Below are positions 8,569-16,310 of a stretch of 32,411 bases of DNA, piece after piece. The notes beneath the pieces were generated by a model that saw only the letters and a program-made list of their open reading frames with translations, was not told the DNA's origin and searched no databases. The DNA comes from Gemmatimonadota bacterium. GTDB taxonomy: Bacteria; Gemmatimonadota; Gemmatimonadetes; Gemmatimonadales; GWC2-71-9. Positions within the stretch are counted from its first letter, which is position 1, and each line of letters begins with the position of its first letter. The position numbers and the translations under genes are program-made. The DNA is taken from positions 1 through 32,411 of the forward strand of contig QHVD01000023.1 of assembly GCA_003222235.1 (NCBI GenBank), read 5' to 3'.

Positions 8569-9773
8569 GCCAGTACCTCCTCCAGAATCGCGACGCCGCG
8601 TTCGAGCTCCTCGAGCGTGATGACGAGCGGCGGGATCAGCCGCAGCACGTTGGGCCCGGCGGTGACCACGAGCAAGGCCCGCTCGCGCGCCGCGGTGACG
8701 AACGGCGCCGCGGGCTCGGTGAGCTCGATGCCCCACATCAGCCCCCGCCCGCGCACCTCGCGCACCCGCGGCGACCGCGCGGCCAAGGCGCCGAGCCGCT
8801 CGCCGACCCAGTCGCCCTTGCGGCGCACGGCGGCGAGAAAGTCGGGGGCGGCGACCGTGCGCACCACGTCCAGCGCGACGCGCGCCACGAGCGGGCCCCC
8901 TCCGAAGGTCGTCGCGTGATCTCCCGGCTTGAGCGACGCGCCGATCCCGCCGGTCACGAGCACCGCGCCCATGGGCAGCCCGCCGGCGAGCGGCTTCGCC
9001 AGGGTGAGGATGTCGGGGACGATTCCGGTCTGCTCGTAGGCGAACAGGGTCCCGGTGCGGCCGAGGCCGCACTGCACCTCATCGAAGATCAGGGCGACGC
9101 CGCGGGAGTCACACAGCTCCCGCAGGAATCCGAGCCACTCGGCGTCGAGCGGGCGCACTCCTCCCTCTCCCTGCACCGGCTCGACGATCACGCTCGCCGT
9201 CCGGGATGCCGAGACCGCATGGTCCACCGCCGCCCAATCCCCCAGCGGGACGATCCGGATGCCGGGCACGAGCGGCTCGAACGGCTTGCGGTATTCGGGC
9301 CGGTCGGTAGCCGCGAGCGACGCGAACAACCGGCCGTGGAACGCCCCGCTGAACGCGACGATCTCGGTCTTCCCCGACCACTTGCGCGCGAACTTGAACG
9401 CGGCCTCGTTCGCCTCCGCCCCCGAGTTGCAGAAGAAGACACGATCGGCGAAAGAGCGGGCCACCAGCTCCTCGGCCAGCCGCTCGCCCGGCTCCGTGCG
9501 ATAGAGGTTGGACGCATGAATCAGCCCGGTGGAGAGCGCGCGCTCGACCGCCCCGCGGACCACGGGATGATTGTAGCCGAGGGCGTTGACCCCGATCCCG
9601 GCGACGAAGTCCAGGTAACGCGCGCCGTCCTCTGCGACGAGCTCCACGCCTTCCCCCCGGACGAACATGGGACCGACCCGGGCATACACGCCCAGCAACG
9701 CCTCGGTGGCCGGGGGGACGTCGGGGGCCGAGGGGAGCAGGGGGCTGGATGGGCTCGTTCGGACGCTGGTCAC
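8565..9773 (-). CDS. argD: Acetylornithine aminotransferase
   Basis: PLP-dependent class III aminotransferase converting N-acetylglutamate semialdehyde to N-acetylornithine; 402 residues from GTG 9773. Recognisable segments are FVAGIGVNALGYNHP, FFCNSGAEANEAAFKFARKW, the PLP-contact stretch LIFDEVQCGLGRTG and the Schiff-base lysine in DILTLAKPLAGGLPMGA. The GTG start overlaps the argB stop (GTGA, 9773-9770) and no nearer ATG occurs before MFVRGEG. The first 20 residues are Ser/Pro-rich. Some family members also act as succinyldiaminopimelate aminotransferase; the arginine context favours ArgD. Confidence 0.95.
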   Translation of the reverse strand: MTSVRTSPSSPLLPSAPDVPPATEALLGVYARVGPMFVRGEGVELVAEDGARYLDFVAGIGVNALGYNHPVVRGAVERALSTGLIHASNLYRTEPGERLAEELVARSFADRVFFCNSGAEANEAAFKFARKWSGKTEIVAFSGAFHGRLFASLAATDRPEYRKPFEPLVPGIRIVPLGDWAAVDHAVSASRTASVIVEPVQGEGGVRPLDAEWLGFLRELCDSRGVALIFDEVQCGLGRTGTLFAYEQTGIVPDILTLAKPLAGGLPMGAVLVTGGIGASLKPGDHATTFGGGPLVARVALDVVRTVAAPDFLAAVRRKGDWVGERLGALAARSPRVREVRGRGLMWGIELTEPAAPFVTAARERALLVVTAGPNVLRLIPPLVITLEELERGVAILEEVLA

Positions 9774-10531
9774 GCGCGCTGCATAGCAGGAGCGACGATC
9801 GCGGTGCCGGCGACCGGGTGAGCGAGCAGTTGCAGGTCGCCGATTCGCGCGGCGCGCGCGCCGGCCTCGAGCGCGCGCGCGCCGGCCCGGAGCTTCGCGG
9901 CCATGCCTTCGGTCGCGACGCCGCGCCCGACGAGCTCTTCGATCTCGTCCACGGCGATGGACGGCTGGACCGCCCCCCCGACCCGCACGCCCGGGACATC
10001 GGAGATGAAGAGCAGCTCCGACGCTTGCAGGGCCCCCGCCAGCGCAGCCGCGGCGTCGTCGGCATTCACGTTGTACGGCAGGCCGCCGTCCGGGCCCGGA
10101 GCCAGCGGGGCGATAACGGGGGTGAGCCCGGCGTCGAGGAGGCTCAGGATGAGCGGGACCCGCACGGCGGCGATCTCGCCCACGTGGCCCAGGCCGCCCG
10201 CCGCGGGACGCGCGGTCAGCAGGCCTCCGTCCACGCCGGCCAAGCCGATCGCGTCGATTCCCGCGCGACGGAGCGCCGCGACCACGAGCCGGTTGGAGGG
10301 CCCCGCCAGGACCATCTCCACGACCTCCGCCACCTCCGGCGGGGTGATCCGCCGGCCCTCGCGCTTCTCCACCCGGAGCCCGAGCCGCAGCGACAGGGCG
10401 CTCACCGCCTGCCCGCCGCCATGCACGACGACGACGGGCTCGACCACCTTGAGCGCCGCGGCGCAGGCCGCGAGCCACGCGGGCCGATCGAACTCGTTGC
10501 CGCCCAACTTTACGACGCGAACGGGGAGCAT
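9770..10531 (-). CDS. argB: N-acetylglutamate kinase
   Basis: ATP-dependent phosphorylation of N-acetylglutamate, step two of arginine synthesis. It is 253 residues of the amino-acid kinase fold. The N-terminal VVKLGGNEFDRP and VVVHGGGQAVSAL bind phosphates, YNVNADDAAAALAGAL is the conserved substrate-binding Asn-Asp region, and LLFISDVPGV with EGMAAKLRAGARAL completes the ATP site. It lacks the N-terminal helix that forms the hexamer in arginine-inhibited kinases, so direct feedback by arginine is less likely (inference). ATG 10531 is 22 bp from the argC stop. Confidence 0.95.
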   Translation of the reverse strand: MLPVRVVKLGGNEFDRPAWLAACAAALKVVEPVVVVHGGGQAVSALSLRLGLRVEKREGRRITPPEVAEVVEMVLAGPSNRLVVAALRRAGIDAIGLAGVDGGLLTARPAAGGLGHVGEIAAVRVPLILSLLDAGLTPVIAPLAPGPDGGLPYNVNADDAAAALAGALQASELLFISDVPGVRVGGAVQPSIAVDEIEELVGRGVATEGMAAKLRAGARALEAGARAARIGDLQLLAHPVAGTAIVAPAMQRA

Positions 10532-10553
10532 CAGGCCGTGGTCTCGTCCTGAT

Positions 10554-11488
10554 TCAGCATGCGAGCCCCGCCGTCTCCGCCAGCCCGAACATCACGTTCA
10601 TGTTCTGGATCGCCTGGCCCGCGGCGCCTTTCACGAGGTTGTCGATCGCCGCGATCACGGTGAGCCGCGGCCGGCGCACGTTGGCGACGCACGCGACGCC
10701 GATCGCGACCCGGTTCCGGTACACGACGTCCCTGAGCGACGGCAGCGTACCGTGGGTAACGGAAACGCACGGCTCCCCGTCGTACGCCGCCTGGTAGATC
10801 TCCTCGGCCGCGCCGCGGTCGAGGACCCGGGTGAGCGGGACGTGGATGGTCTCGAGGATGCCGCGCTTTACGGGCAAGAGGTGCGGCGTGAAGACGAGGT
10901 CGCCGCTGAAGCCGCTCTCGCGGGCCAGCGCCGCGGTGAGCTCCGGAAAGTGGCGGTGCTCGTTCCCCACCGCGTACGCCCGGAAGTCCTCCGCCACCTC
11001 GCCGAACAGGAGCTCGCGCCTGGGGGTGCGGCCGGCGCCGGTGACGCCGGATGCGGCGTCGATCACGACCTCCCGCGACGCGTCGATCAGCCCCCGCCGT
11101 GCGAGGGGGATGAGGGCGAGGAGCGCGGCGGTCGGGTAGCAGCCGGGATTGGCCACGAGCTCGGCGGCCGCGACGCGCGGCCGCGCCACCTCGGTGAGCC
11201 CGTACACCGCCTCCGGCGACAGCCGAAAGTCGGCCGACAAATCGACCGCCCGCCTCCCCGCCGCCCGCGCCCGCTGGACGTAGCCGCCGGAAACACCGTG
11301 CGGCAGCGCGGAAAGCACGACCTCGACGCGGCTGAACGGCGCGTCGTCGGCTGTAATCAGTCGATGCCCTTCGACGACCTCGCCCGCCCCCGCTTCGGCC
11401 GTCGCAAAGACGACTGAGGCCCCCGGGTGGCCGGCGAGGAGCCGCAACACCCGAGGACGGCGACGGGGACGGGTGCATTAATATTCAC
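10554..11488 (-). pseudogene. argC: N-acetyl-gamma-glutamyl-phosphate reductase with damaged NADP-binding N-terminus
   Basis: NADPH-dependent reduction of N-acetylglutamyl phosphate. From 11450 to 10554 the reading is typical ArgC: LLRLLAGHPGASV, VDLSADFRL, active-site Cys in ANPGCYPTAALL, and FTPHLLPVKRGILETIHVPL. The expected N-terminus is in another frame: GTG 11488 gives a beta-strand ending PVAVLG and then breaks exactly where GATGYTGxE should follow. Codons for about eight residues plus one base (about 25 nt) appear missing near 11450, so the strand and the Leu-rich helix are out of frame. An internal GTG at 11450 would give a 298-residue protein without the Gly-rich loop. A real deletion inactivating ArgC, or an assembly error, are both possible. 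Confidence 0.85.
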
Positions 11489-11507
11489 TGCGGCGGAAAA
11501 ATATGCA
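11474..11507 (-). promoter_or_regulatory. Candidate ArgR operator at the argC start
   Basis: An AT-rich island in otherwise GC-rich DNA contains two half-palindromic boxes: TGAATATTAATGCA (11487-11474, minus strand) and TGCATATTTTTCC (11507-11495). They resemble the ARG box (TGAATxxxxATTCA type), are spaced as a pair, and overlap the predicted argC GTG. ArgR commonly represses arginine operons from such a place. No ArgR gene is in the window. Confidence 0.5.
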
Positions 11508-11550
11508 GGCGCTGCGCGGGGGGCAAGAGGTGGCGAGGGACGGCCCCGGG

Positions 11551-12609
11551 TCAGTCCACCCGCTCGAGCCGCGGGTTGGGGTGGTACGCCCGTCCCACCT
11601 TGCCGCACGGCTTGCCCTCCACCCGCACGACGTCGGCGGTGAAGTCGAACCGCCCCTGGAAGAGGCTCGACCCCACGCCGTAGGCGTCCACGGGGACGCC
11701 TTGCTCCTCGAACTGACGGATCTTCTCCACGGTGAAGCCCCCCGAGACGACGATCTTGACGTGCTGGAACCCCTCGCGGTCGAGCGCCTCGCGCACATTG
11801 CACACGAGGCGGGGGTTCACGCCGGTGGGCTTGAACGTGCCCATCAGGGGAATCACGGACGTGTCCACGAGCGTCTCGGCCGTGTCGATCCGGACGCCGT
11901 AGAGCCGCTCTCCCAGGGCTCGGGCGACCTTGAGGGACGTGCCGACGCAGTCGTTCTCGAAGTCCACCAGCGTGATGAGGCGGATGCTCTCCGACATGAG
12001 CTCGGCGAACTTGCGCGAGGCGAGGACCGTGTCACCGCGATACGCCGCGATCAGCGCGTGCGGGACCGTGCCGATTCCCTCCGAGCCCCACCAGGACGCC
12101 TGGGCGTCGGTCGAGACGCCGATGGCGCCCGCGATGTGCGCGGCGTAGCCGTCGCCCGTCTGGACCAGCCAGTGGTCGTGGCGGGCGGGAAAGAACATGA
12201 CCTGCTTGGGCTGCGCCGCTTCCACCACGCGCCGGGTGTTGGTGCCGACCCGGGTGCGCCGCGCCAGCACGCCGAGGTAGAGCGTCTCCAGCACCGCGAA
12301 CGCGTCGTAGGGCCCCTCGATGAGCAGCACGGTCTCCCACGGTGCGATCTCGTCGCCGTCGTACAGCGCCCACACCTGAAGCTCCTCCCAGGTCTGGCTG
12401 CAGAGTTTCAGTATGGCGATCGCCTCGTCGATCCCGCCGAGGAATGCGTGCGCCTTGCCGAACACCTGCATGGTGACGCAAGGGCGGTGCCGGTCTTGGA
12501 CGAGTATCTCGCGGGCGCGCACGAAATACTTATCGGAATAGTAGCCCTCCCGCATCCTGTCCACCGGCAAGTGGAAAATGGAGGGGTGCAGGCGTTGTCT
12601 CCGCGGCAT
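11551..12609 (-). CDS. pncB: Nicotinate phosphoribosyltransferase
   Basis: Joins nicotinate and PRPP to give nicotinate mononucleotide in the Preiss-Handler NAD salvage pathway. It is 352 residues from ATG 12609; a GTG two codons upstream (12615) is possible. Visible family features are FHLPVDRMREGYYSDKYF at the N-terminus, LIEGPYDAFAVLETLYLG, the catalytic-histidine region FFPARHDHWLVQ, and the phosphate-binding C-terminal half with LVDFENDCVGTSLKVARAL, IVVSGGFTVEKI and DAYGVGSSLF. The length matches the short archaeal/Thermotoga-like subgroup rather than the 400-residue enterobacterial enzyme. A nicotinamidase-like gene lies 3.7 kb downstream on the same strand. Confidence 0.9.
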   Translation of the reverse strand: MPRRQRLHPSIFHLPVDRMREGYYSDKYFVRAREILVQDRHRPCVTMQVFGKAHAFLGGIDEAIAILKLCSQTWEELQVWALYDGDEIAPWETVLLIEGPYDAFAVLETLYLGVLARRTRVGTNTRRVVEAAQPKQVMFFPARHDHWLVQTGDGYAAHIAGAIGVSTDAQASWWGSEGIGTVPHALIAAYRGDTVLASRKFAELMSESIRLITLVDFENDCVGTSLKVARALGERLYGVRIDTAETLVDTSVIPLMGTFKPTGVNPRLVCNVREALDREGFQHVKIVVSGGFTVEKIRQFEEQGVPVDAYGVGSSLFQGRFDFTADVVRVEGKPCGKVGRAYHPNPRLERVD

Positions 12610-12627
12610 CGTCACAAGATACCCGAG

Positions 12628-13560
12628 TCAGCGGGCGGGGGGCCACGCGAACGTGGCGAGGAGCGTGTCGCCGCCGGTGAGGGCGAGCTGACGCGCTACG
12701 TTGTCGAGCCGCCCGCAGCGGATGCGTGCCGGCTCCGTCGAGCCGGGGACGACGACGCGCAGGCAGACGGCGTCCGCGTCGACGGCGAGGGCGCTGTCGC
12801 GCCCGGTGCGGGGCGGGTCAGGCCGCTCGAGCCTGACGTCGAGCTCGGACGTCTCGCCGCCCAGGGCGAACCTGACCCGGCGACCGGGGGTTTCGGGGAC
12901 CAGGTCGATCGCCCGTTGGCTGCTCGCGGTGTCGCCGCGCACGAGCGCCAGGCGGACCAGCACGCGCCGCGGTGGGACGACCGCCCGGGCATCGAACGTG
13001 AGGGCGCCGTCCGCGACCGTCACCCCCTCGCTAGGGCGCGTTTCGCCGGCGGCGAACTCCCGGCCGACCGTGATCTCTACCCACAGCGCACGCTCCCGCT
13101 GCAGGCGGCCGGCGGTGGCCGGGGTTGAGGGCGGGGGCGGGGGCGGGCCAAAGGGGTATAGCCGCGCCGTCCCACCCCACGCCACGCGCGTCCAACGCCG
13201 GTAACTGTCCTCCTCCCAGAGCGGCAGCCCGCGGCGCGAGCGGCCTGCCTGGCGCCGACTCAAGAACACGCCCGCCAGATTCACGGTGTCGGGCTCGGGG
13301 AGGATGCCGAGCAACCCCTCCAGCTCGGCCGTTTCCGTGCGAAGCGACAATCGCAGGGCCGTCTCAGGCGGGCCGCTCACGACGCCCGTCGCGAGGCGCT
13401 GCGTATCGCCGTCGAACCGCTCGACCACGTGCAGGAGGTACCTCACCCGATAGCCCGCGCCCTGGTGAGCGAGCGGAGGGCCGGGGCGGTTGGAAACGCC
13501 GGGAGGGCTGGCGGCGACGAGCGCCGCGGCCACCAGGCTACTGCGCCACGAAGCTGGCAC
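12628..13560 (-). CDS. Exported protein of unknown function
   Basis: 310 residues from GTG 13560. The first 20 residues (SSLVAAALVAASPPG) form a plausible signal peptide or lipid-free export signal. The mature part starts YRVRYLLHVVERFDGDTQRLATG, contains a Pro stretch near residue 140, and otherwise has alternating beta-type segments, with no family motif that I recognise. It overlaps the anti-sigma-like gene by 23 bp and is 18 bp from the nicotinate phosphoribosyltransferase gene, so it is probably cotranscribed with both. A periplasmic beta-rich protein under control of the neighbouring anti-sigma-like factor is a guess from position only. Confidence 0.7.
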   Translation of the reverse strand: MPASWRSSLVAAALVAASPPGVSNRPGPPLAHQGAGYRVRYLLHVVERFDGDTQRLATGVVSGPPETALRLSLRTETAELEGLLGILPEPDTVNLAGVFLSRRQAGRSRRGLPLWEEDSYRRWTRVAWGGTARLYPFGPPPPPPSTPATAGRLQRERALWVEITVGREFAAGETRPSEGVTVADGALTFDARAVVPPRRVLVRLALVRGDTASSQRAIDLVPETPGRRVRFALGGETSELDVRLERPDPPRTGRDSALAVDADAVCLRVVVPGSTEPARIRCGRLDNVARQLALTGGDTLLATFAWPPAR

Positions 13561-13873
13561 GCGTGGCCTCCAGCGGTTCGGGGCTCGGCCCGGCCCAGCG
13601 CCGGTGGCCGAGCCAGCCCGCTGCAGTCCCGACCACGAGGCTGATCGCCATCCACAGTGCCAGCGTACGCCCGCGCATCGGGTGCCTCGGCACGGTCCGA
13701 GCGTGCGGCTCTCCCGCTGAGCGCGCGAACGCGACCCGCATCTCGAGGTGGTTCACCCGGGCTTCGGCGCAGTGCCGGCAACCGACCAGGTGACGCGCCA
13801 GCGCGGCGCGCTCGGTGAGGCTCAGCTCGTCATCCAGCTCCAGATCGATTTGTCGCACCCAGTCGTCGTGCAT
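13538..13873 (-). CDS. Zinc-finger anti-sigma-like membrane protein
   Basis: 111 residues. The N-terminal domain has the zinc-finger anti-sigma pattern LxxELSLTERAALARHLVGCRHC, with His and two Cys as in HxxxCxxC. It is followed by one membrane helix (LALWMAISLVVGTAAGWLG) and a short tail ending in SFVAQ. Such proteins usually hold an ECF sigma factor at the membrane, but no sigma gene lies next to it. ATG 13873 overlaps the glycosyltransferase TGA by one base (TGATG). A longer reading upstream would be Arg/Gly-rich and lies inside the glycosyltransferase gene, so it was rejected. Confidence 0.75.
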   Translation of the reverse strand: MHDDWVRQIDLELDDELSLTERAALARHLVGCRHCAEARVNHLEMRVAFARSAGEPHARTVPRHPMRGRTLALWMAISLVVGTAAGWLGHRRWAGPSPEPLEATRASFVAQ

Positions 13874-14601
13874 CACGGCAACTCCTCCCGCACGCGATAC
13901 CGCAGCGCCCGGCGCTGCATCCAGCGCACCGCCAGCGCGTCGGCGAGGGACCGGAACACCCGGTTCCACATGCCGTACTTGGTCAGGCCCAAGCGCCTCG
14001 GCCGATGCCGCACGGGCACTTCCGCCACGGTGCCGCCATGCAGCTTGATCAACGTAGGCAGGAAACGGTGCATGCCGTTGAACAGCGGCAGCGCGCGTAG
14101 GGCGTCGGCACGAAACGCCTTGAGCGAGCAGCCCGTGTCACGGATCGTCTCGCCGTTCAGCCGGTTCCGCACGGCGTTGGCGACGCGACTCTGCAGCCGC
14201 TTCCAGCCGCCGTCCTGCCGGTTCACGCGATAGCCCACGACAGCCGTCGCGCCGCTCCGCTCCAGCTCGGCGAGAAGTGCCGGGATGTCTGCGGGGTCGT
14301 TCTGCAGGTCGGCGTCGAGGGTGACGATCGTGCGCCCGCACGCCGCCCGGAACCCCGCCGCGAACGCGGCCGACTGCCCCGCGCGCGCGGCGAGCGCGAC
14401 GATATGGAGCTCGGGATGGTCCCGCCTCAGCTCCTTGAGCGCGTCGAGCGAGCCGTCGGTCGAGCCGTCGTCCACCGCGACGATCTCATAGTCCGACCCG
14501 ATCCGCCCCAGGGCCCGGCCGATCTCCTCGATCAGGAGCGGCAGGTTATCGCGCTCGTTGTACAGCGGCACCACGAGCGAGAGGTCAACCGGGCCGGACA
14601 T
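13873..14601 (-). CDS. Family 2 glycosyltransferase, DPM1/polyprenyl-phosphate type
   Basis: 242 residues, GT-A fold. SLVVPLYNERDNLPLLIEEI opens the domain, EIVAVDDGSTDGSLD is the nucleotide-binding Asp region, and LDADLQNDPADIP carries the DxD metal site. GETIRDTGCSLKAFRADAL and VPVRHRPRRLGLTKYGMWNRVFRSL are typical of enzymes moving a sugar from a nucleotide to undecaprenyl phosphate or glycolipid. No long C-terminal membrane segments are present, unlike GtrB/ArnC, so it is a soluble or peripheral enzyme. It overlaps the upstream membrane-protein gene by 17 bp and the downstream anti-sigma-like gene by one base. Confidence 0.9.
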   Translation of the reverse strand: MSGPVDLSLVVPLYNERDNLPLLIEEIGRALGRIGSDYEIVAVDDGSTDGSLDALKELRRDHPELHIVALAARAGQSAAFAAGFRAACGRTIVTLDADLQNDPADIPALLAELERSGATAVVGYRVNRQDGGWKRLQSRVANAVRNRLNGETIRDTGCSLKAFRADALRALPLFNGMHRFLPTLIKLHGGTVAEVPVRHRPRRLGLTKYGMWNRVFRSLADALAVRWMQRRALRYRVREELP

Positions 14602-15046
14602 ACTTCAGCTCGGGCGCGTCCGGGTACTCGCTCGCGAGTCGGGCGAGGAGGGCGTCCGCCTTGGCAGGGTCGTGCTGGCTGGTGCGGTAGATCTCGGCGA
14701 GGCGGATGCCCGCCATGAGGGCGCGGTGCCGGGGCGGGGGCGGGTCCGCTGCGAGCAGCCGCTCCAGGGCGGCGACCTCAGCTTCGATGGACAGGCCCGT
14801 CGCCGGCATGCTCTCCCCGGTGAGCGCGCCGCCAAGGAAGCGGCCCAGCGGCGTCACGAGCACGTCGAACAGCGAGGTGAAAAAGCCGAAGGCGCCCCAC
14901 AGCGCCAAACCTAAGGCGACGAGCCCCCACTGGACGCGTCCCGTGGCGAGGAACGCGACGACGAGAAACACCGCCACCACCCCGGCGGCGACGCCGAGGA
15001 TCCCGCGGACTACCGTGCGCGGGCTCGGCGGATCCTGGTAGCTCAC
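14585..15046 (-). CDS. Small membrane protein with two transmembrane helices
   Basis: 153 residues from GTG 15046 (a TTG at 15082 would add 12). Two adjacent helices are visible: ILGVAAGVVAVFLVVAFLA and WGLVALGLALWGAFGFFTSLF. They are followed by a soluble helical tail (IEAEVAALERLLAAD ... LAEIYRTSQHDPAKADALLARLASEYPDAPEL) that reads like a short TPR-type helical repeat. I do not recognise a named family. The 3' end overlaps the glycosyltransferase start by 17 bp, so the two are likely cotranslated; a role as membrane partner of the glycosyltransferase is inference. Confidence 0.75.
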   Translation of the reverse strand: MSYQDPPSPRTVVRGILGVAAGVVAVFLVVAFLATGRVQWGLVALGLALWGAFGFFTSLFDVLVTPLGRFLGGALTGESMPATGLSIEAEVAALERLLAADPPPPRHRALMAGIRLAEIYRTSQHDPAKADALLARLASEYPDAPELKYVRPG

Positions 15047-15111
15047 GGTCGGAAGCGTATCGCGGCCCCTCCGGCTGAGCAAGTTGACAGCCGCTGCGGC
15101 AGCGCGTAAAC

Positions 15112-15219
15112 CTAGTGCCGTTCCAACTTTTCGGGACTAATCGCAGAACCGGGATAGCCGTGACCAAAGAGCTCATTCGGCGAAGGGGAACTAGGCGCGA
15201 AAAGTTGGAACGGCACTAG
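15112..15219. mobile_element. MITE-like element with 22-bp perfect terminal inverted repeats
   Basis: The arms 15112-15133 and 15198-15219 are perfect inverted copies over 22 bp, beginning CTAGTGCCGTTCC and running into an A/T-rich CAACTTTTCG. The 64-bp centre has no reading frame of note. Both ends carry CTAG, which could be part of the repeat or a 4-bp target duplication of the kind made by some IS5-family elements. It sits in the divergent spacer (15047-15248) between the small membrane protein and the glycosylasparaginase. No transposase is in the window. The rest of the spacer shows no gene. Confidence 0.7.
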
Positions 15220-15248
15220 CGCTGCATCTCTCAACACGGAGCCCAGCT

Positions 15249-16310
15249 GTGTCCGAGGTCCTGTCACGTCGCGAGTTCCTCGCCTCCACCGCCGTCGGCC
15301 TCGCCGCCACGACCGCCCTGGAGATACCCCACCCCATGCGGCCACCGCGCCCGCTGCCGCCCCAAAGCCGCTGGGCGGCGAAGCCCGTCGTCGTCTCGAG
15401 CGCGAACGGGTTGCGCGCGGTGCAGAAGGCCTTCGACATGCTGATGCAGGGCGCCGACACCCTGGATGCGGCCATCGAGGGCGTGAAGATCCAGGAGCTC
15501 GACCCCAACGACGACTCGGTCGGCTACGGCGGGCTGCCCAACGCCGACGGCGTGGTGCAGCTCGACGCCTCCTGCATGCATGGGCCCACGAAACGCGCCG
15601 GCGCGGTGGGTGCCCTGGAGGGGATCAAGACGCCCTCCGAGGTGGCGAAGCTCGTCCTCAAGTACACGAACCACATCTTCCTCGTGGGCGAGGGCGCCAA
15701 GCGGTTCGCGCTGCAGTACTGCTTCAAGGAGGAAGACCTGCTGACCGAGCACGCTCGGGAGGTGTGGCTGCACTGGCGCGCCAATCTCAATCCCGACGAC
15801 GATTACCTGGACGTGCCCGAAGCCGAGCACATGGCAGTCCGGCCGACGGGGACCATCAACTGTGACTGCGTCACGCCCGCGGGCGACGTGTCCTCGGTCA
15901 CGACCACGAGCGGACTGGCCTTCAAGGTCCCCGGGCGGGTCGGGGACAGCCCCATCGTCGGCGCCGGCCAGTACACCGACAACGACATCGGCGCGGCCGG
16001 CTCCACGGGGCGCGGCGAGTCGAACATCAAAGTGTGCGGAGGCTTCCTCACCGTGGAGCACATGCGTCGCGGCATGAAGCCGGCGGATGCCTGCCTCGAG
16101 ACGTTAAAGCGCGTGGTGAAGCTGAGCGAGGCGCGCCTGCTCGACGAGCGCGGCCGGCCGAGGTTCGACCTCAAGTTCTACGCCGTGAACAAGCGGGGCG
16201 AGTTCGGCGCCGCGTCGCTCTTCCCCGGACGGTTCGCCGTGCACGACGGCACCGAGGCGAAGCTCATGGACGCGGCGTACCTGTACGAGCGGCCCGCTGC
16301 ATCCCGGTAG
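15249..16310 (+). CDS. N4-(beta-N-acetylglucosaminyl)-L-asparaginase (glycosylasparaginase)
   Basis: Ntn hydrolase that cleaves the GlcNAc-Asn bond; 353 residues from GTG 15249. A twin-arginine-type signal (SRREFLASTAVGLAATTA) indicates export of the folded protein. Conserved segments include VGYGGLPNADGVVQLDASCMHG and the self-cleavage site before the nucleophile Thr in GTINCDCV. The substrate pocket is seen in GRVGDSPIVGAGQYTDNDIGAAGSTGRGE. The precursor is expected to split into alpha and beta chains at that Thr. It may also hydrolyse isoaspartyl or aspartylglucosamine substrates. The MITE-like element lies just upstream. Confidence 0.93.
   Translation: MSEVLSRREFLASTAVGLAATTALEIPHPMRPPRPLPPQSRWAAKPVVVSSANGLRAVQKAFDMLMQGADTLDAAIEGVKIQELDPNDDSVGYGGLPNADGVVQLDASCMHGPTKRAGAVGALEGIKTPSEVAKLVLKYTNHIFLVGEGAKRFALQYCFKEEDLLTEHAREVWLHWRANLNPDDDYLDVPEAEHMAVRPTGTINCDCVTPAGDVSSVTTTSGLAFKVPGRVGDSPIVGAGQYTDNDIGAAGSTGRGESNIKVCGGFLTVEHMRRGMKPADACLETLKRVVKLSEARLLDERGRPRFDLKFYAVNKRGEFGAASLFPGRFAVHDGTEAKLMDAAYLYERPAASR

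Noticed and set aside
13131-13160. G-rich tract in the exported unknown gene as a slippage site
   Set aside because: Runs are broken by C or A every few bases, so slippage is less likely than in the kinase linker; it simply encodes a Pro stretch.
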